From: JAGPIS01 sp964635545
GTDB lineage: Bacteria > Bacteroidota > Bacteroidia > Bacteroidales > Marinilabiliaceae
Reading direction: 5' to 3'
DNA: 64,000 bases
NCBI GenBank assembly: GCA_964635545.1
Contig: CAZWOA010000004.1
Coordinates: 1 to 64,000, forward strand
Part shown: positions 18,001 through 26,100 of the stretch, in pieces
Layout: the number at the start of each line of letters is the position of its first letter
Numbering within the stretch: the first letter of the stretch is position 1
The notes under the pieces: model-generated
Seen by the model: the letters and a program-made list of their open reading frames with translations, nothing else
Told to the model about the DNA's origin: nothing
Database searches by the model: none
Program-made: the position numbers and the translations under genes

Positions 18001-19550
18001 GGAAGCGGCTTGTTATAATCAATCTTACCCAAAAAGCTGAAATCGCCATTCTCATCAGTCATATCAACCTTTCCATCAAAACGATATGGATTAATGAGGC
18101 CGCCCAGCTGAATATTGTTATAATTATATCCATTTATACTCAACGAGTTAATATTTCCATCGATATAAGTAAAATACTCTGATGAATTAAAATAACTTCC
18201 CCTGATGAGAACCGACATTGACATATCGCCAATCATCTCTCTGGAATTGAGCAGATTGCCCACTCTAAAGTTACTAGTATTAACAGCACCTGCAAAATAT
18301 AGCTTCTCATCATCCTTCCATTTTACACCAAGGTCGGTGCGAATGGTGCCATGCTTACTTTTCCAGCGTCCATAGGCCACCAGGTCGTTAAGAAACCCGG
18401 TAATATTACCCGAGTATGATATTTCGCCCATCTCCTCTACAAAACGGGGAATTACAAGCGGCTCATTTACGCCTGCCGATGCCAGTTGAGCAATATCGGA
18501 CGAATTGGTAATCAGCTCCTTAATATCGAGAAAGAGAAATGAGTTCTTAAAATCGGGCAGCCCTTTTATATCAACCGATGCAAGCAAGGAAGTGCTGCTA
18601 CCGTATCCCAACAGGATGTTACGCCCCTTAATATTACTGCCGGTACCCTGCAATCTGCCAGAGAAGGTGAAATCTTTAAAGAAATGGAGTTTATTACGAC
18701 TCAACTTAGCCAAATCGAGAGGATTAACTTTTAGAAGAGTGATATCGGCAAAGAAGTCGGACTCATTAAAAGTGAGTAACGGACCACTTTCGCCAGCAAA
18801 CCCAACCGATAGAGAGTCGATGAGTGCCGATGAATTATCGCCATTGAGCCACAAATCGCGGGCAGTAAACCTGCTGTAGCTTATACCTATCTCACCTTTT
18901 GCATCGTTAACATTTACCCCCTTAAAGCCCGACATGCTCATTGATGCCAAAGCAAACGAGATGCTATCGGGTTGATAATTAATATTTTCGAGATTAATAC
19001 TTAGATTATCAATCTTAAAATCTATAACATTAGGTTCATATAATCCTACCTCGCCATGTCCATTAACAAAAGTCACCGCCGCCGGAAAAACATTCCAAGC
19101 AACGGTATCGGGCACTGAATCGACATTTAAAAACTGACGGGCAAGGAAACTGTAATTAAAGTCGAGGGAATCGATTTTATAAATCTTAACCTGCGGTTTA
19201 TCAAGACGCACCTTCTTAAGGTACACCCGCTTATTCTTTATGCTGAATGAATCGACGGAAGCATGGAATTTTGACATGAAAAGCAGTGTGTCCGACTGCT
19301 GATCGCGAATAAGAAAATCGTTGACAATCACCCTTTTAAAAGGCACAAAATGGATTCTCCTTATACTTATTTCGGTATTGAGAGAGGTTGACAACTGATT
19401 GGTAAAATATTGCACCACCAGAGTTTGCACAGCCGGAATAAGAATAAGAACATATAAAAGTGCAGGCATAAACAAAGTTATTGCCAGAACCCTTATTATT
19501 ATTTTCAGATATTTTTTTATACTTTTGCCCTCACTTTTTATCTCTAGCAA
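15060..19550 (-). CDS. tamB: TamB-like translocation and assembly protein (DUF490)
   Basis: This very large protein (1496 aa) has an N-terminal membrane anchor (about residues 13-37) followed by a long beta-rich repeat region of AsmA/TamB type (FNYSFLARQFLNVDSV, LNINNIDLEPFL). The C-terminal TamB/DUF490 domain contains FGEYVLEDGNYLFSFQNIVN and RWEGDPYDAIINLDATYKLK, and late LSWLSQISNDFDVGVAYRPG. Proteins of this family form a groove bridging the two membranes for lipid transport or outer-membrane protein assembly. The start is uncertain: the first in-frame codon is TTG at 19550, and a -7-like TACCTTTG overlaps it, so translation may begin elsewhere nearby. It is divergent from tsaD. Confidence 0.88.
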   Translation of the reverse strand: MLEIKSEGKSIKKYLKIIIRVLAITLFMPALLYVLILIPAVQTLVVQYFTNQLSTSLNTEISIRRIHFVPFKRVIVNDFLIRDQQSDTLLFMSKFHASVDSFSIKNKRVYLKKVRLDKPQVKIYKIDSLDFNYSFLARQFLNVDSVPDTVAWNVFPAAVTFVNGHGEVGLYEPNVIDFKIDNLSINLENINYQPDSISFALASMSMSGFKGVNVNDAKGEIGISYSRFTARDLWLNGDNSSALIDSLSVGFAGESGPLLTFNESDFFADITLLKVNPLDLAKLSRNKLHFFKDFTFSGRLQGTGSNIKGRNILLGYGSSTSLLASVDIKGLPDFKNSFLFLDIKELITNSSDIAQLASAGVNEPLVIPRFVEEMGEISYSGNITGFLNDLVAYGRWKSKHGTIRTDLGVKWKDDEKLYFAGAVNTSNFRVGNLLNSREMIGDMSMSVLIRGSYFNSSEYFTYIDGNINSLSINGYNYNNIQLGGLINPYRFDGKVDMTDENGDFSFLGKIDYNKPLPEFAFEAEGAHLDVEKLGIYPSMKEGKLSFGLSAQFIGESIDDVVGNIDLSHFKLANIDKSLKLDSLNLHIERVDSLKIITLNSEILEGELKGVYNFSNIKDEFNRMIGIYTPSVATKVYRNKKINDNIFDFKVSYHKADEVIRFFYPNVSITDSGEMWGNYNSSSNEFEVSVELGDGAYKDISVVDLSLSARGNSNQKAYVSLRTKELMLPAVGKLYNFTLQQYVHSDTVSTNLFWNNWGEKTNSGAIYSQTNFERHKDGLHTFYQFMPSEVMIDDSVWHLNASSVYINPTDIVVKGFEFARGNKGVSINGIISDSEDKLLSLNINNIDLEPFLNSENSTSYSLEGLLNADVDVFRAKKDPIVNSDIYISNLVVNNDTLGFLSLNSEWEPQSKSLNMSIDAVKDGSKILDGGGDYLYDSGLMNLDFTAQNLPAGFLNFYLSNILQNIKGTTSGKIALQGPISGPQLSARLKLNPTTFDVDLLKTSYVLSDSVILVPDRMIFKDMKVVDKYGNIGIFSGSIGHNLFSNMRYDLKIDCKKVLALDTREKDNPDYYGTVFADGRVTITGETSDISIDVGVKTMPGTNFFVPLGDDGEVAQNDFIRFVTSGDIDGDKHTSTPYHTEPSALDLNFDIEVTPDAKIQVLFDGKNGDILKGAGRGDINVRIDKLGKISFFGEYVLEDGNYLFSFQNIVNKRFLINSGSSVRWEGDPYDAIINLDATYKLKASLYDLVSGIAGNDVVTGDMKRRVPINLNLHLNDRVMRPNIRFDIETPSTQDINQSIIDQYITSEEELNRQVLSLLILNRFYTPDNAQVSQESQSRSGNSAALVTTTEVLSSQLSSWLSQISNDFDVGVAYRPGDEITNEEIEVALSTQIFNNRVILNGNLGYGRNQTAASNIIGDFDMEVKLNNKGTVRAKAYTHSNNDLIYETSPTTQGVGLSFREEFNTFGELLRKYWSVITGEKRRQRKNAVPETTEEFEDE
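19520..19527 (+). promoter_or_regulatory. Possible -7 element of tsaD
   Basis: TACTTTTG matches TAnnTTTG, 88 bp before the tsaD ATG and inside the 5' end of the divergent tamB gene. No -33 TTTG is present at the right distance. Confidence 0.35.
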
Positions 19551-19615
19551 AGGTAAGAAAACTAGCTATTGCAAAGCACATAAATGAAAAAAATAATTTT
19601 TCTTCCCTCAACACA

Positions 19616-20635
19616 ATGAGCACAATTATATTAGGCATTGAATCCTCATGCGATGACACATCAGCAGCCATACTCCGCGATGAAGTGATACTCTCCAATG
19701 TTATTGCCAATCAGGAGGTTCACAAGCAGTACGGTGGTGTTGTACCTGAACTTGCGTCGCGCGCCCATCAACAGAACATAATTCCGGTGGTGGAAAAAGC
19801 CATAAAAGATGCTAATATTAGCAGAGACCAAATTAGTGCCATTGCCTTTACCCGCGGCCCGGGACTTATGGGGTCGTTGCTTGTAGGTACCTCATTTGCA
19901 AAGGGATACGCACTTGCCTCTGGCATTCCACTCATTGAAGTTAACCACCTTCAAGCTCATATACTTGCACACTTTATAAAACGCAGTCCAGAGGATGACA
20001 ACCAGCCTAAGTTCCCGTTTTTGTGCCTGCTGGTATCTGGAGGAAACAGCCAGATAGTACTGGTAAAGAGCCATTTCGACATGGAAGTTATTGGGCAAAC
20101 CATTGATGATGCTGCCGGTGAAGCATTTGATAAATGTGCAAAAATTATGGGACTCCCCTATCCCGGCGGTCCGCTTATCGACAAGCTGGCCAAAGAGGGA
20201 AATCCGGAGGCATTCAAATTCAACAAACCGAGGATTGCCGATTTCAACTATAGCTTTAGCGGACTGAAAACCTCGTTTCTCTACTTTCTGAGAGACAATT
20301 TGAAAGAGAATGAGAATTTTATTGAGGATAATAAAGCTGATTTATGTGCTTCATTGCAAGCAACCATCATTGATATATTGATGGAAAAACTGATAAAAGC
20401 GGCAAAACAGCACAATATAAAAGAAATTGCTGTTGCAGGTGGCGTTTCGGCCAACTCTGGCTTGAGATTTGCATTTCAGCAACAGGTAAAAAACAGAGGC
20501 TGGAAGATATATATTCCTGAATTTGCATTTACCACAGATAATGCTGCTATGATTGCAATAACCGGGTATTATAAATATCTTAAAAAAGAGTTTACAAACC
20601 AGTCAGTTGCACCATTTTCGCGCACAATTATATAA
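19616..20635 (+). CDS. tsaD: tRNA N6-threonylcarbamoyladenosine transferase subunit TsaD
   Basis: The 339-aa protein transfers the threonylcarbamoyl group to A37 of ANN-decoding tRNAs with TsaB and TsaE. All family hallmarks are visible: ILGIESSCDDTSAA at the N-terminus, VVPELASRAHQQNIIP, the metal-binding histidines in EVNHLQAHIL, the phosphate loop LVSGGNSQIV, DDAAGEAFDKCAK, and AVAGGVSANSGLR. ATG 19616 starts the canonical N-terminus; longer in-frame starts upstream lack family similarity. It is divergent from tamB and the sequence is complete. Confidence 0.96.
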   Translation: MSTIILGIESSCDDTSAAILRDEVILSNVIANQEVHKQYGGVVPELASRAHQQNIIPVVEKAIKDANISRDQISAIAFTRGPGLMGSLLVGTSFAKGYALASGIPLIEVNHLQAHILAHFIKRSPEDDNQPKFPFLCLLVSGGNSQIVLVKSHFDMEVIGQTIDDAAGEAFDKCAKIMGLPYPGGPLIDKLAKEGNPEAFKFNKPRIADFNYSFSGLKTSFLYFLRDNLKENENFIEDNKADLCASLQATIIDILMEKLIKAAKQHNIKEIAVAGGVSANSGLRFAFQQQVKNRGWKIYIPEFAFTTDNAAMIAITGYYKYLKKEFTNQSVAPFSRTII

Positions 20636-20724
20636 AAAAACTTAAACTCACAACTATTTTTACTCATTTCGTCAAAATAACGCAACTTTGTAGCGAAAAT
20701 GGAGTATAGGGTAGTGAAATAAAT

Positions 20725-20732
20725 TATTTTTG
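20725..20732 (+). promoter_or_regulatory. -7 element of the PqqD/peptide/kinase/peptidase operon
   Basis: TATTTTTG matches TAnnTTTG exactly. Transcription would begin about 20739, which excludes the TTG at 20730 as a start and favours TTG 20751. No TTTG box sits at 19-21 bp; the nearest (20687-20690) is 34 bp away. Confidence 0.45.
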
Positions 20733-20750
20733 CACTCTAACTTGCTCAAA

Positions 20751-21029
20751 TTGAAAAGGTATTATCTAAACGAGAACGTAATTATAAGTGAAGTTGCCGG
20801 TGAGATGGTTGCTGTACCAGTAGTAGATACAGTAGCACAGATGAACAAAGTATTCACCCTAAACAGCACTGCTGCGTTTATTGTAGAGTTAATGAAAGAG
20901 CCTATTACAATAGACGAGTTAACATTAGCTATAATCAACGAATTTGATGTTGATGCAGATGAGGCAAAAAGGGACATTTCCGAAATTATCGAAAAGGGAA
21001 AAGAGTTAAAGATTTTTTCGGTTAAATAG
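20751..21029 (+). CDS. PqqD-family peptide chaperone (RiPP recognition element-like)
   Basis: From TTG 20751 the protein is 92 aa and begins MKRYYLNENVIISEVAGEMV, the usual PqqD opening of a short strand followed by EVAGE and a VP turn. Next come LNSTAAFIVELM, the E-P-I-T turn and the helix VDADEAKRDISEIIEKGKEL. PqqD proteins bind the leader of a ribosomally made peptide and present it to modifying enzymes. The gene opens an operon with a 72-aa peptide, an HPr-kinase-like protein and an S26 peptidase. No pqqA, B, C or E is present, so the role is not PQQ synthesis. A start at 20730 would fall within the presumed promoter. Confidence 0.82.
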   Translation: MKRYYLNENVIISEVAGEMVAVPVVDTVAQMNKVFTLNSTAAFIVELMKEPITIDELTLAIINEFDVDADEAKRDISEIIEKGKELKIFSVK

Positions 21030-21053
21030 TTTTATTACATTTATGGGAATTTT

Positions 21054-21272
21054 ATGAAGAAACGAGAGTATATAAAACCTATTATAGAGCAAATAGATAT
21101 CGATAACCAGATTTCTGTACTGATGGTGACTAATCCACCAACTGGACCGGGGGAAGAGACAGACCCATTTGCGCTTCGCAATAATTCATCTGGTTTTCCG
21201 GATGCTAAACTCCCTTCGTCTGGCTATGGCGCAAATACGCCTTTTGGTGGTAGTACTCCCGATTATCAATGA
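21054..21272 (+). CDS. 72-aa candidate precursor peptide
   Basis: The peptide opens MKKREYIKPIIEQIDI, a leader form common in small Bacteroidota peptides encoded beside PqqD-like genes. After VTN the composition changes sharply to Gly, Pro, Ser, Asn and Asp (NPPTGPGEETDPFA, then SSGYGANTPFGGSTPDYQ) with no Cys or Lys clusters. It has no signal peptide or transmembrane helix. It lies between the PqqD and kinase genes, its stop overlapping the kinase start (ATGA), which supports coupled expression. I infer a leader plus C-terminal core, with Ser/Thr or Tyr residues as possible kinase targets. No known RiPP class is matched. Confidence 0.65.
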   Translation: MKKREYIKPIIEQIDIDNQISVLMVTNPPTGPGEETDPFALRNNSSGFPDAKLPSSGYGANTPFGGSTPDYQ

Positions 21273-22165
21273 TGAAACAACAACAAAATATAGCACATTA
21301 CAATATTGCCGGCATAGCTTTCGAAGTTAGCGCCGGCATTTTTGCTATTGAAACTACCCATACCACAGCTGTAGGTTTCATAACTAATGAGATAGCAACA
21401 CACTCCGGTTTCCACGTCACACTTTCTGCTATTTCTGAAAATGAGAAAACCGAAATTGCAACGGCTGGTTTCGAAGGTAAATCATTTGATGCCAATACAG
21501 TAGATTTTGACTGGACCATACACACACGGGAAGATAAAGAACTGCTAATCATTAACTTCCACAAACATCAAACATGGAAAAGAGTTGAGCTAACCATTGA
21601 GAATAACAACATCTACATAAAATACCTACCAATATCAATAATTCCCGAGAAGCTTGACTTCTACCTCTTCCCCCTTACTAACCTACTGATATCGCGCATA
21701 CTACACCATCAAAACGGAGTGATGATACACTCATCAGGAGTATTGGATAACGGCAAAGGTTACATATTTACGGCTGTTTCGGGCACAGGCAAAAGCACCA
21801 TGGCACGACTGTGGCAGCAAAAAGGTGCGACAATAATAAACGACGACATAATAGCAGTTACCACTACTCAAGGCATTGATATACACAATATACCAATGCC
21901 TTACTACCACGACACACCCCGTAAAGCACCTCTCAACGCAGTGTTTATAATAAATCAGTCGCCAGTAAATTACATACGCCCCTTAAAAGGAGCAAAAGCA
22001 GTTATGTTACTAATGGCCAACTGCATACAGCAATTCGGCGACAGCAGTTATATTCAAAAGCACTTAGCAACAATATCCAATATTACTGCCCACACCCCCA
22101 TACATGAGCTTGGTTTTAAGCCCGATACTGAAATAGTAGATATGATAAGAAATGAAATTGGATAA
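21269..22165 (+). CDS. HPr-kinase/PEPCK-fold serine kinase-like protein
   Basis: The 298-aa protein has a 145-residue N-terminal region and a C-terminal HPr kinase-like core. The core opens GVMIHSSGVL (His154), then the P-loop SGTGKST (171-177) and IINDDIIAV (Asp192-Asp193), the usual Walker-B-like acid pair. True HPrK acts on HPr; here there is no HPr or PTS gene, and HprK-like kinases also occur in peptide clusters, where some phosphorylate the peptide. I infer that it may phosphorylate the 72-aa peptide. The C-terminal 14 bp overlap the peptidase gene. A second ATG at 21272 is an alternative start. Confidence 0.78.
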   Translation: MMKQQQNIAHYNIAGIAFEVSAGIFAIETTHTTAVGFITNEIATHSGFHVTLSAISENEKTEIATAGFEGKSFDANTVDFDWTIHTREDKELLIINFHKHQTWKRVELTIENNNIYIKYLPISIIPEKLDFYLFPLTNLLISRILHHQNGVMIHSSGVLDNGKGYIFTAVSGTGKSTMARLWQQKGATIINDDIIAVTTTQGIDIHNIPMPYYHDTPRKAPLNAVFIINQSPVNYIRPLKGAKAVMLLMANCIQQFGDSSYIQKHLATISNITAHTPIHELGFKPDTEIVDMIRNEIG

Positions 22166-22589
22166 TAACATATTCATCGATACCATAATCAATCTGCTTT
22201 CTCAAGGCCATCAGGTGGAGATAAATGCAGAAGGCTACAGCATGTACCCACTGCTACAACCCGGCGACAAACTAACCGTAACACCTGCGAAATGGGAATC
22301 ATTAAAAAAAGGCGACATAATAGTATGGCGAGACAATGACAGATTGATTGCCCACCGTATAATAAAAAGACAGGCAGATTACTGCATTCCCGCCGGCGAT
22401 GCACGCATAACCAATGACGGCCAAATCCTTCCTACCCAGGTACTCGGACGAATAACTGCTTATAGGAGAAACGATGTAACAAAATCGATATCATCCTTTA
22501 AATCAAAATTTTACGCATCAATGATAGTACTTCTAAATCCTATCACAAGGCAGGTTTTTACCAAATTGGCCAATTGGAGAAGGAGATAA
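22152..22589 (+). CDS. S24/S26-type signal peptidase-like protein (Ser-His form)
   Basis: The 145-aa protein shows the S26 signature: the serine nucleophile in GYSMYPLL (Ser30), then PGDKLTV, KKGDIIVWRDNDRLIAHRI with His68 in place of the bacterial lysine, and IPAGDARITNDG with candidate Asp83. This Ser-His arrangement is that of the archaeal/ER/SipW type. Only weak hydrophobic stretches occur (residues 115-130), so it may be membrane-associated or cytosolic. Its position at the end of the PqqD/peptide/kinase operon makes it the likely protease that removes a peptide leader. It overlaps the kinase gene by 14 bp. Confidence 0.78.
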   Translation: MKLDNNIFIDTIINLLSQGHQVEINAEGYSMYPLLQPGDKLTVTPAKWESLKKGDIIVWRDNDRLIAHRIIKRQADYCIPAGDARITNDGQILPTQVLGRITAYRRNDVTKSISSFKSKFYASMIVLLNPITRQVFTKLANWRRR

Positions 22590-22720
22590 GAGAGTAACAG
22601 AGGTGTAAGAGATAGAAAAGTACCAAAAATAGAGAAGTCAGCTCGAGAGGAGCGATAGGTTTATAGAAAAAATTTAAACCATTAAGGGAATTAAGAAAAA
22701 AAACAGCTTTACAAGACTCT

Positions 22721-22775
22721 ATTTGGACTAAAGTCCTTACTCCGCACTCGTATTACCACGAGCTAAAGCCCGTAG
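22721..22775. repeat. REP-like paired hairpin element
   Basis: Two short palindromic motifs with the same TAAAG centre lie close together: GGACTAAAGTCC (22725-22736) and ACGAGCTAAAGCCCGT (22758-22773). This pair resembles intergenic REP elements of Bacteroidota that are mobilised by REP-associated transposases; no such transposase is in the window. Confidence 0.45.
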
Positions 22776-22830
22776 CACTTAAAAGTCAATTTACCACAAT
22801 TGTGGTATTTCAGCATCCACAACAAATCCA

Positions 22831-22838
22831 TAGTTTTG
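22831..22838 (+). promoter_or_regulatory. -7 element of the Cys-rich peptide gene
   Basis: TAGTTTTG matches TAnnTTTG. A start about 22845 would give a leader of roughly 17 bases to ATG 22862. The -33 region is weak (TATTTC near 22806). Confidence 0.45.
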
Positions 22839-22861
22839 CAATATCAATAAATGAAAAAGAA

Positions 22862-23020
22862 ATGAAATCAATCACTAACACATATAACAACCAGTCAACC
22901 AACACGTTGCTATCTACTTTGGATAACAGCCAGTTCGTTGCTGCTATGGTTATGTGCTATGTGATGATGTGCTGCTGCTCATGCAACCCAATGTGCTGCT
23001 GTACTAAAAACACCTCCTGA
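22862..23020 (+). CDS. 52-aa cysteine-rich candidate precursor peptide
   Basis: The peptide has a polar N-terminal half rich in Asn, Thr and Ser (MKSITNTYNNQSTNTLLSTL). A C-terminal half then holds eight cysteines in 21 residues (Cys32, 37-39, 41 and 45-47, around CCCSCNPMCCC) with several Met. A leader plus Cys-dense core is typical of ribosomally made, modified peptides, or of a metal-binding peptide. I use ATG 22862 because the -7 box at 22831 would exclude earlier in-frame codons. It lies 272 bp after the PqqD/kinase/peptidase operon and is closed by a strong terminator before susC. No homologue is recognised; coding is likely but unproven. Confidence 0.6.
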   Translation: MKSITNTYNNQSTNTLLSTLDNSQFVAAMVMCYVMMCCCSCNPMCCCTKNTS

Positions 23021-23047
23021 CTAATCTAACCATTATAACCTAATGAA

Positions 23048-23094
23048 AGAGTTACAGGAAGATGATAAAACAGCCCCTGTAACTCTTTTTTTTT
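23048..23094 (+). terminator. Strong terminator or attenuator before susC
   Basis: AGAGTTACAGG (23048-23058) pairs perfectly over 11 bp with CCTGTAACTCT (23076-23086), followed by a run of nine T. It separates the Cys-rich peptide gene from susC, whose ATG is only 32 bp further on. Confidence 0.9.
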
Positions 23095-23125
23095 ATCTAA
23101 AAAAACACAACAATCCAACTTTATT

Positions 23126-26100
23126 ATGAATACAATTTTCAAACTGACAACCCGACCTCTGATTACACTAACGCTGTTATTATCAACTACTTTCACCATA
23201 GCATCTGCAAATATTGTAAGTGGCGTTATTGCCGACCGTTCAACCAACACTCCCATTGTGGGCGCATCGGTAATAGAGCTTTCAACCACCAATGGTGCCG
23301 TGACCGATATTGACGGACGATTCTCATTCACGCCACAGAATGGCTTTCCTGTAACTATAGTTATTCAGTTTCTTGGTTATAAACCTCAAGAGGCAGTAAT
23401 AAAAAAGCCAAATGAAAGCATCAAAATATCCTTAGAGGAGGATGTTACCGACCTCTCGGAAGTGGTGGTGGTGGGCTATGGCACCCAACGACGCAAAGAG
23501 CTGACAGGTGCTGTGGTATCGATATCAAAAACCACACTCGAGCAGCCGGCAAAGTCAATAAATGAGTTGCTTGGCGGCTCAGTAGCAGGACTCAACATCA
23601 CCCAGTCATCGGGGCAACCGGGAGCAGGTGCCGAGATACGGATACGTGGCGGCAACTCAATATATGCCAGCAATGAACCACTCTATGTTATCGACGGATT
23701 TATATATTTCAGTGAGAAAAATGCAACCCAAACCGGCATAGGCGGCATCGATGGCAGTCTAAACCCGCTGGCATCCATCAATCCATCTGATATAGAGTCT
23801 ATTGAAGTGCTTAAAGACGTATCGGCAAAAGCAATTTACGGTTCGCGAGGTGCCAACGGGGTTATCCTTGTAACAACCCGCAAAGGGCGACGCAACAGTA
23901 ATTCGGTTCACTACCAATATAGCGCCACGGCTGACATTCCTGCCAAGAAACTTAACCTTCTTGATGCGAGCCAATGGCTTGATATTCAGAAAGAATACTT
24001 CAACGACAAACCGGCACAATACTATACTGCTGCTGAGTTGGCAGCCTTCGGCAAGGGAACCGATTGGCAGAGTGAAGTGCTTCAAACCGGGATAACACAC
24101 AATCACGAAGTGTCGATAAGCGGTGGAGATGAGTCATCGAGGTTCCTGATATCAGCCAATTATACCGATCAGGAGGGAATAATCATAAACTCTGGTTATG
24201 AGCGGTTTAGCGCAAGAATAAACCTTGATAAGGATATATTTAAAAACCTCACAGTGGGTGTAACAGCCAATGCCAATAAAAGCACCCAGAATGCACTCAC
24301 AACCTTCGAAGGCAGCAATTACAATGATTCGCCCTATTCACACGGAATCGCAAATTCATTGACCTACGCATTGTATATGCCTCCTGTGCTTAGCGTGTAT
24401 GATAAAAATGGTGGTTACAACTATAAAAACCCATTCGAATACAGCTACTTAAGCTATTACGGCCAGGCTGCCAACCCGGTATCCGACCTTAAAAACAGCA
24501 TTGGGCAGACACGCAACACATCTCTTCTGGCAAATTTTTATGCTCAATACACTATTGCAGAGGGATTAAAAGCCAGGATAAATGCCGGAACCAATATCGA
24601 TTACATCACACAGAATTTCTTTGCGCCTCCCTACACAGCCCTAGGTCTTAATCAGGATATAAGAGGCATGGGAGCCATCGGCAACAGACGTACGGATGTA
24701 TCGCAAACCGAGTATCTGCTAACATACAGCAAGCAGTTATCCAAAGCACACTATATCGATTTATTGGGCGGATATACCAATCAATCAACAGAAACCAGTT
24801 TTTCGGTGAGCAAGGCTAATCATCTGGAATCGTTCGATAACCTGGCAACAGGCAATGAGCTCCCTCCCATTTCGAGAAGACAAAAGGCTTCATTCAAATC
24901 GCTATTGGGACGCATAAACTACACATTGCTTGATAGATACAACCTTACAGCAACCTATAGAGCAGATAAATCTACACGATTTGCAAAAGGTCATCAATGG
25001 GGCTACTTCCCATCAGTGGGACTGTCGTGGAATATCGACCAGGAGAGCTTTTTAGCAGGTAAACCTCTATCAATAAGCACATTAAAACTAAGACTGACTT
25101 ATGGAGAGGCCGGAAATCAGGAGATTGATTTTGATGAATATGATAAATATTTCAATGTGGGCCGATATAACGGACAAGCAGCCTACGACATGAAAAACAT
25201 AGGAAACTCAAAATTAAAATGGGAGACAACCACCGAATACAACGCAGGTATTGACTTCGGCCTGATTGACAACCGGGTGCTGATAACCGCCGATATTTAC
25301 CATAAAGAGACACGCGACCTGCTGCTTAGAGTGCCGGCGCCACTCGGGTCGGGTTCTAACGAGAAACAGGTGGTAAACCTCGGTAATGTAACCAATAAGG
25401 GATTTGAAATATCAATCAACACCAATATTATTGATAATCAAAAATTTGCATGGAGTGTATCGGGAAATATTGCACGCAACATCAACCGAATAACATCACT
25501 GGGTGAATACAACCAGATGACCATTGGCACCGAGCAGGAGCAGATATTGAGCGTGGGCAGTGCTGTGGGATCATTTTACGGATACCTGTTCGATGGAGTG
25601 GTGCAAAAAAATGAAGATACATCACTTCTTCCTGTGGTGGGCTCGCGAGTAACGAAGCCTGGCGATGCAAAATACAAAGACCTTAGTGGTGCCAACGGAA
25701 CGCCCGACGGTAAAATATCGCCACAGTACGACCGCACAATCATAGGCAGCATTCAACCCGATTTCACCTATGGATTATCAACCACCGCCACCTGGGGACG
25801 AGTCGATTTGTTTGTGCAGTTGCAGGGATCGCATGGCGCGCAAGTGTATAACCTGCTACGTAGGTTCCTTGAGAGGCCCAATGACTCATATAACATGTCG
25901 GCGGCACTACTCAACAGCTGGAGGGATGATAACCCAAGCAACACAATACCACATCTTAACAGCACCCGCACCACCGAGTTGGACAGCAGATATGTGGAAG
26001 ATGCATCATTTGTAAAGTTGCGCAACATAACACTGGGCTACACACTGCCACTCAAAGGAGCGGCAAGCAGAGTGAAAGCAAGGCTGTTCGTTTCGGCGCG

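Noticed and set aside
20730..20750. TTG 20730 as the start of the PqqD gene
   Set aside because: It overlaps the -7 box TATTTTTG, and the extra seven residues are unlike the usual PqqD N-terminus.
20751..22589. A PQQ, mycofactocin or classical lasso peptide cluster
   Set aside because: There is no pqqA/B/C/E or radical-SAM gene, and no B2 transglutaminase or C asparagine synthetase-like gene nearby.
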